From the NCBI GenBank assembly GCA_002508705.1, contig DAYL01000033.1, forward strand, positions 219,992 through 271,273: DNA of 51,282 nt, given 5' to 3'. Origin of the DNA: Methanoculleus sp. UBA374. Its GTDB lineage: Archaea; Halobacteriota; Methanomicrobia; Methanomicrobiales; Methanoculleaceae. A program made the position numbers and the translations under genes. Shown here in pieces: positions 47,696-51,282 of this stretch (position 1 is its first letter; the number at the start of each line of letters is the position of its first letter). Below the pieces are notes generated by a model. It did not search any database. It saw only the letters and a program-made list of their open reading frames with translations, and had not been told where the DNA came from.

Positions 47696-49153
47696 CTACT
47701 CCACGCGGTCGAGCGGGATGCCGAGCGCCTCCGCAACGCCTTTCCCGTAGGCCGGGTCGGCCTTCAGGCAGTTTCCGATGTGCCGGATCTTGATGAACTC
47801 GGGCGCATCTCCCATGGCGCGGGCGGTGTTCTCGAAGAGGACCTGCTGCTCGCCCGGGCTCATCAGGCGGAAGAGTTTACCAGGCTGGGTATAGTAGTCG
47901 GAGTCGTCCTCGCGGAAGTTCCAGGCTCCCGCCGCGCCGGAGATCTCGAGGGGCGGCTCCCGGTATTCCGGCTGCTCCTGCCATTCGCCGAAACTGTTCG
48001 GTTCGTAGCCGACGGCGGCGCCGGCGTTGCCGTCCACCCGCATCTGACCGTCGCGGTGGGAGGGGTTCGCAAAACACTTCGGGCGGTTGACCGGGATCTG
48101 GTGGTGATTGACGCCCAGGCGGTAACGCTGCGCGTCCCCGTAGGCGAAGAGACGCCCCTGCAGCATCTTATCGGGCGAGAACCCGATGCCCGGCACCACG
48201 GCGGCGGGGTTGAACGCGGCCTGCTCCACATCCTGGAAGTAGTTCTCGGGGTTTCTGTTCAGTTCGAGCACGCCCACCTCGATCAGCGGGTACTCACCAT
48301 GGTACCAGACCTTGGTCAGGTCGAAGGGGTTGTAGGGCATCTTCTTCGCCTGTTTTTCAGTCATCACCTGGATGTACATCGTCCAGCGGGGGAAGTCGCC
48401 CCGTTCGATGCTCTCGAAGAGGTCGCGCTGGTGGCTCTCGCGGTCTTTGGCGACGATCGCCTCGGCCTCCTGGTCGGTCAGGTTCTTGATGCCCTGCTGG
48501 GTCCGCAGGTGGAATTTAACCCAGACGCGCTCGTTTTTTGCGTTGATCATGCTGAACGCATGGCTGCCGAAACCGTGCATGTGGCGGTAGGAGAGGGGGA
48601 TCCCGCGGTCGCTCATGGTGATGGTCACCTGATGGAGCGCCTCCGGAAGGGAAGTCCAGAAGTCCCAGTTGCTGGTTGCAGAGCGCATGTTCGTCCTCGG
48701 ATCGCGTTTTATGGCGCGGTTGAGGTCAGGGAATTTGTGGGGGTCGCGTATGAAGAAGACGGGGGTGTTGTTGCCGACCAGGTCCCAGTTTCCTTCCTCG
48801 GTATAGAACCGCATGGCAAAACCGCGGATGTCGCGCTCTGCATCGGCTGCACCGCGCTCACCGGCGACCGTCGAGAAGCGCACGAAGACCTCGGTCTCCT
48901 TGCCCACCTCAGAGAAGAGTTTTGCCTTGGTGAACCGGGTGATGTCGTGGGTGACGGTGAACTTGCCGAAAGCGCCGGAGCCCTTGGCATGCATACGCCG
49001 CTCCGGGATCACCTCCCGGTCGAAGTGAGCGAGTTTCTCCTGGTACCAGACGTCCTGCATCAGCATGGGGCCGCGGGGACCTGCGGTCACGGCGTTCTGA
49101 TTGTCCGGCACGGGTGCGCCGGCGGCGGTGGTCAGTTTCTTTTTATTCTCCAT
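47696..49153 (-). CDS. katA: Monofunctional heme catalase
   Basis: The 485-residue protein is a small-subunit (clade 3-like) catalase. Active-site residues are His55 ([12 protein letters not shown]), Asn128 ([10 protein letters not shown]) and the heme-binding Tyr338 ([13 protein letters not shown]). Other family blocks are [35 protein letters not shown], and [31 protein letters not shown]. It decomposes hydrogen peroxide in the cytosol and needs heme b, which the ahb operon at its 3' side could supply. GAGGAG lies just before the ATG (49160-49165), and TATA-like GATTTAAATG is about 80 bp upstream. It is the strongest oxygen-defence gene in the window. Confidence 0.97.
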   Translation of the reverse strand: MENKKKLTTAAGAPVPDNQNAVTAGPRGPMLMQDVWYQEKLAHFDREVIPERRMHAKGSGAFGKFTVTHDITRFTKAKLFSEVGKETEVFVRFSTVAGERGAADAERDIRGFAMRFYTEEGNWDLVGNNTPVFFIRDPHKFPDLNRAIKRDPRTNMRSATSNWDFWTSLPEALHQVTITMSDRGIPLSYRHMHGFGSHAFSMINAKNERVWVKFHLRTQQGIKNLTDQEAEAIVAKDRESHQRDLFESIERGDFPRWTMYIQVMTEKQAKKMPYNPFDLTKVWYHGEYPLIEVGVLELNRNPENYFQDVEQAAFNPAAVVPGIGFSPDKMLQGRLFAYGDAQRYRLGVNHHQIPVNRPKCFANPSHRDGQMRVDGNAGAAVGYEPNSFGEWQEQPEYREPPLEISGAAGAWNFREDDSDYYTQPGKLFRLMSPGEQQVLFENTARAMGDAPEFIKIRHIGNCLKADPAYGKGVAEALGIPLDRVE

Positions 49154-49720
49154 GATCTACTCCTCGTTTCTCTGTGCTCGTTGAATGAGGCAGGGTGGGG
49201 AAATCCCTTTAATGTAGACTTTATCTCCGTTCATTTAAATCTTCCCGGACAAGCGTCCGCCGGAGCGGCAGGGCGATCCCGGTCCCGGCGGCTACGGAGG
49301 GAAAGGGTCGTTTGCGGAGGAGACTCCGGAAGGGAAACCGTTTTCTCCCGATAGTGGACGCAGGGAGAGTGTCAACAGGCGGACCAGCGCCCGATACCCC
49401 GTGATCCGGCAGTTTGCGCCTCCGGTGTTCAGGTCCCCGGGCGTTCCGGTATCCTGCCTGATCTGCCATGGGAGGGCCGGCCGCTCGCTCCGGGTTGCTC
49501 ACAAATATTGCCGCAATCTATGCGTCTTCATGAAGGATTCAGCGGGTTTTACCATTTACTCCATGTATTTATCATCTTTTTACAAAGCAGTAGTCAGCGC
49601 TTCACCGTTCCGGACATGGACCGTACGCCGGAAGATGCGCCAGGACTACCTGAGTTCCACCACGCAGGGTTCGGGCATACCCTTGTTTCGGAAACAAACG
49701 TGATGAGCTGGAGGACTTGA
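49154..49720. other. Divergent regulatory region between catalase and binding-protein genes
   Basis: The catalase side has TATA-like ATTTAAATG (about 49229-49239, minus strand) and a GGGAAATCCC palindrome near 49199-49208. The right half (49560-49720) has a TATA-like ATGTATTTATC followed by a leader of roughly 130 bases to the binding-protein gene. Small frames here (for example one ending at 49720) lack ribosome binding sites or family features, so I call none. Confidence 0.4.
49683..49697. promoter_or_regulatory. Perfect 15-bp palindrome in the leader of the binding-protein gene
   Basis: TTGTTTC-G-GAAACAA is a perfect odd palindrome 24 bases before the ATG and just ahead of the GGAGG ribosome binding site (49710-49714). 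Its position suits an operator or an mRNA hairpin controlling translation. Confidence 0.4.
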
Positions 49721-50803
49721 ATGGAAAAAAAACAAATTTACATCGGTCTCGCGGTTATCGTCGTTGTGATCATTGCAGGTGTCGCGATCTTCTGGTCACA
49801 GGGGGGGCAGGCAGCACCTGCAGCAGACCCGGTGACCTCAGCCGAACTAAAGACCCTCAGGGTGGGCTATCTCCCGAACAACGGCGGGACGCTGATCTTC
49901 GTTGCGCAGGAGAAGGGCTTCTTCAGGGAGCAGGGCCTCAACGTGGAACTCTCGTCGTTCACGAACAGCGCCGAAGGTGTTAACGCAATCATCTCCAAAA
50001 AACTCGATACCGGTGGATTCGGGGTTGCCCCTCTTGTCTTCATCGCAAAGGGTGCAGACCTCACCGTATACGGCGGACAGATGGGTGCCGGAGCCGGAAT
50101 CATCGTGAAGCCGGAGAATGCTCAATTGTATAACGATCTCTCCGATTACAAAGGAAAGACCGTCGCAACCGTCCGTATGTCGTCGGGGGACATCAACTTC
50201 CGGGGAGCGCTCCTGGACGCCGGGTTCGACCTGAAGAACGATATCACCATCCAGGAACTGGAATCGGCCGCTGCGGTCACGGAAGCGGTGAAATCGGGCA
50301 AAGTCGATGTGGGGCTGACCTGGACGCCGTATATGGAGATCGCCAAGAAGCAGAACCTCCCGGTCGTTCTCTATACGGACGACTACTTCCCGAAACATCC
50401 CTGCTGCCGCATCTCGGCCCTCACCGAGACGCTGGAAAAGGACCGGGATACCTACGTGAAGTATGAGAAGGCGCTCATCAAAGCCTACCACTACTCAAAG
50501 ACCAATCCGGAAGAGACCGTCGATGCGGTATTGAAGTACGTTCAGACCGATAGAGACGTCCTCACCGAGGCCATCAACTCTCCGCACTTCTACATCTCGC
50601 CGGACCCGAACACGAAGGGCATCCTGCACACCTACGACCTGCTTACGAGGATTAAGTATGTCGACACGACGACGGTCGACGTCAACGATCACATCAACAC
50701 GTCCATCTACAAGGAGGCGCTCGACGAACTTATCAGGGAGAACCCTAACGAGACGTTCTACCAGGAGCTGAAAGCGGAATTTGCGACCCTGAACCCCTCG
50801 TAA
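49721..50803 (+). CDS. ABC transporter substrate-binding protein, NMT1/SsuA-type
   Basis: The 360-residue protein has an N-terminal anchor helix (IYIGLAVIVVVIIAGVAIFW) with no lipobox, then a type II periplasmic-binding fold: LRVGYLPNNGGTLIFVAQEKGFFREQGLNVELS, AIISKKLDTGGFGVAPLVF, KGKTVATVRMSSGDINFRGAL and VDVGLTWTPYMEIA. This is the NMT1/SsuA/TauA-like family (sulfonate, taurine, nitrate or thiamine-precursor uptake). The ligand cannot be told from sequence, although the adjacent cysteines in PKHPCCRISAL are unusual. No permease or ATPase gene is in the window downstream. GGAGG precedes the ATG, and a 15-bp palindrome lies just upstream. A GAAAGATC/GATCTTTC repeat follows the stop (50807-50853). 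Confidence 0.88.
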   Translation: MEKKQIYIGLAVIVVVIIAGVAIFWSQGGQAAPAADPVTSAELKTLRVGYLPNNGGTLIFVAQEKGFFREQGLNVELSSFTNSAEGVNAIISKKLDTGGFGVAPLVFIAKGADLTVYGGQMGAGAGIIVKPENAQLYNDLSDYKGKTVATVRMSSGDINFRGALLDAGFDLKNDITIQELESAAAVTEAVKSGKVDVGLTWTPYMEIAKKQNLPVVLYTDDYFPKHPCCRISALTETLEKDRDTYVKYEKALIKAYHYSKTNPEETVDAVLKYVQTDRDVLTEAINSPHFYISPDPNTKGILHTYDLLTRIKYVDTTTVDVNDHINTSIYKEALDELIRENPNETFYQELKAEFATLNPS

Positions 50804-51120
50804 CGGGAAAGATCATCCTGCAACTCTTTTTTCCGCTTCTTCAGCGATCTTTCACACCTCATCGAAAATATGCATGCCGTCAAAAGATTGAAATATCGGC
50901 CTGGCAGACCGGTTGCGTGATGTGGAGCCATCCCGATACTCTCCGGATCGACAATACATGAAGTCATCCCAGAAGTGTCTAGCGCTGAAGATTCATATCG
51001 TTCAGAGTATTTTGACACATCCTGGGAGGAATTAAGCAATTTTTGGTGTCAAATTGCTGACACGGCTTCCCTCCGGGTATCGCCACGCGGGGGAGGGGCC
51101 GGGAGGGGGATGGCCCCTTC

Positions 51121-51237
51121 GAAACTCTTCGAGTTTCTCAAGTGCCCGCCCTGTGGTCGGGCACCCTTCGCAGCCTCACGGTGCTCATGCACCCGGTTCG
51201 AAGACCAAAGGTCTTCTCAAGCTCCGGCCCTTCGGCC
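51121..51237. repeat. Cluster of five short hairpins
   Basis: Within 120 bp lie GAAACTC-TTC-GAGTTTC (51121-51137), GTGCCCG/CGGGCAC (51142-51164), GGTGC-TCAT-GCACC (51180-51193), GAAGACC-AAA-GGTCTTC (51200-51216) and GGCC-cttc-GGCC (51226-51237). The linker TTCTCAAG follows the first and fourth. The rest of 50804-51282 shows no gene beyond the GAAAGATC/GATCTTTC pair. The GGTGC/GCACC stem matches that of the element at 39067-39156. The cluster may be an intergenic repeat family or a structured RNA end. Confidence 0.5.
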
Positions 51238-51282
51238 CGTCGCACCGTTCCGCCGGGTACACCTCCCGATCCCTCACTCGAA

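Noticed and set aside
47780..49354. 524-codon open frame antisense to the catalase gene
   Set aside because: It mirrors a gene with all catalase residues; GC-rich third positions keep the opposite frame open.
50758..51039. 93-codon minus-strand frame after the binding-protein gene
   Set aside because: It overlaps the end of a solid gene antisense, lacks a ribosome binding site and has no motif.
51191..51205. GGTTCGAA resembling a tRNA T-loop
   Set aside because: It is the flank of the GAAGACC/GGTCTTC hairpin; no acceptor, D or anticodon stem can be built around it.
1..51282. CRISPR arrays, rRNA, tRNA, insertion sequences
   Set aside because: No regularly spaced direct repeats, no rRNA or tRNA signatures and no transposase-like product were found on either strand.

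Overview
The window looks like a chromosomal segment of a GC-rich methanogenic archaeon, most likely of the order Methanomicrobiales (Methanoculleus-like). The evidence is two methanogenesis marker genes (marker proteins 2 and 4), a 68-residue archaeal histone with a TATA/BRE-type promoter, an archaeal replication factor C large subunit, archaemetzincin, a UPF0146 protein, a FilR1-type regulator, MEDS and PAS signalling proteins, and the Ahb (siroheme-dependent) heme route. The genus is an inference; no rRNA or tRNA gene is present to fix it.

Layout. 1-5000 (minus): a truncated unknown gene, a zinc-type ABC importer (znuB, znuC, znuA), a DtxR-like regulator with an unusual cysteine-rich tail, and an archaeal MiaB-like tRNA methylthiotransferase. 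5063-7576 (plus): a complete aspartate-to-nicotinate-mononucleotide operon (nadX, nadA, nadC). 7515-12364: a MEDS sensory protein, a HEAT-repeat protein, archaemetzincin divergent from UPF0146, and RfcL. 12611-15810: methanogenesis markers 2 and 4, histone, and a convergent long FKBP. 16008-21484: a STAND-like ATPase, CYTH protein, phosphoesterase, B12/radical SAM protein, FilR1 regulator and UbiA-type prenyltransferase. 21658-28669: PAS protein, PRC-barrel protein, overlapping pgk-pfkA pair, flavin-type PPOX protein, a six-hairpin-toroid protein and an orphan ABC ATPase.

28722-33743 is the most striking locus. A helix-turn-helix regulator sits under a palindromic operator and heads seven translationally coupled genes for small membrane proteins. 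All seven share an N-terminal 'I/LRxxhGWCP' motif (DUF1673-like, from memory). They fall into four subtypes, show a duplicated two-gene unit, and one carries a single-base frameshift. A frameshifted DUF169 gene lies divergently.

35200-44311: a soluble multi-PAS histidine kinase, an AI-2E family permease, cupin, 3-methyladenine DNA glycosylase, a 4Fe-4S protein, a condensation-fold acyltransferase, TrmO, and relics of an epoxide hydrolase and an antitoxin-like gene. 44471-49153: a heme-making operon (an ahbD-ahbA fusion, ahbB, ahbC) converging on a heme catalase gene. The end holds an orphan periplasmic-binding protein and a cluster of short hairpins resembling a second hairpin element at 39067-39156.

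Functionally the segment mixes core metabolism (NAD, heme, tRNA modification, replication, chromatin) with oxygen defence (catalase plus its cofactor pathway), metal homeostasis and several one-off signalling proteins. Two nearby single-base frameshifts and three gene relics show that the accessory stretches are decaying or contain sequencing errors.
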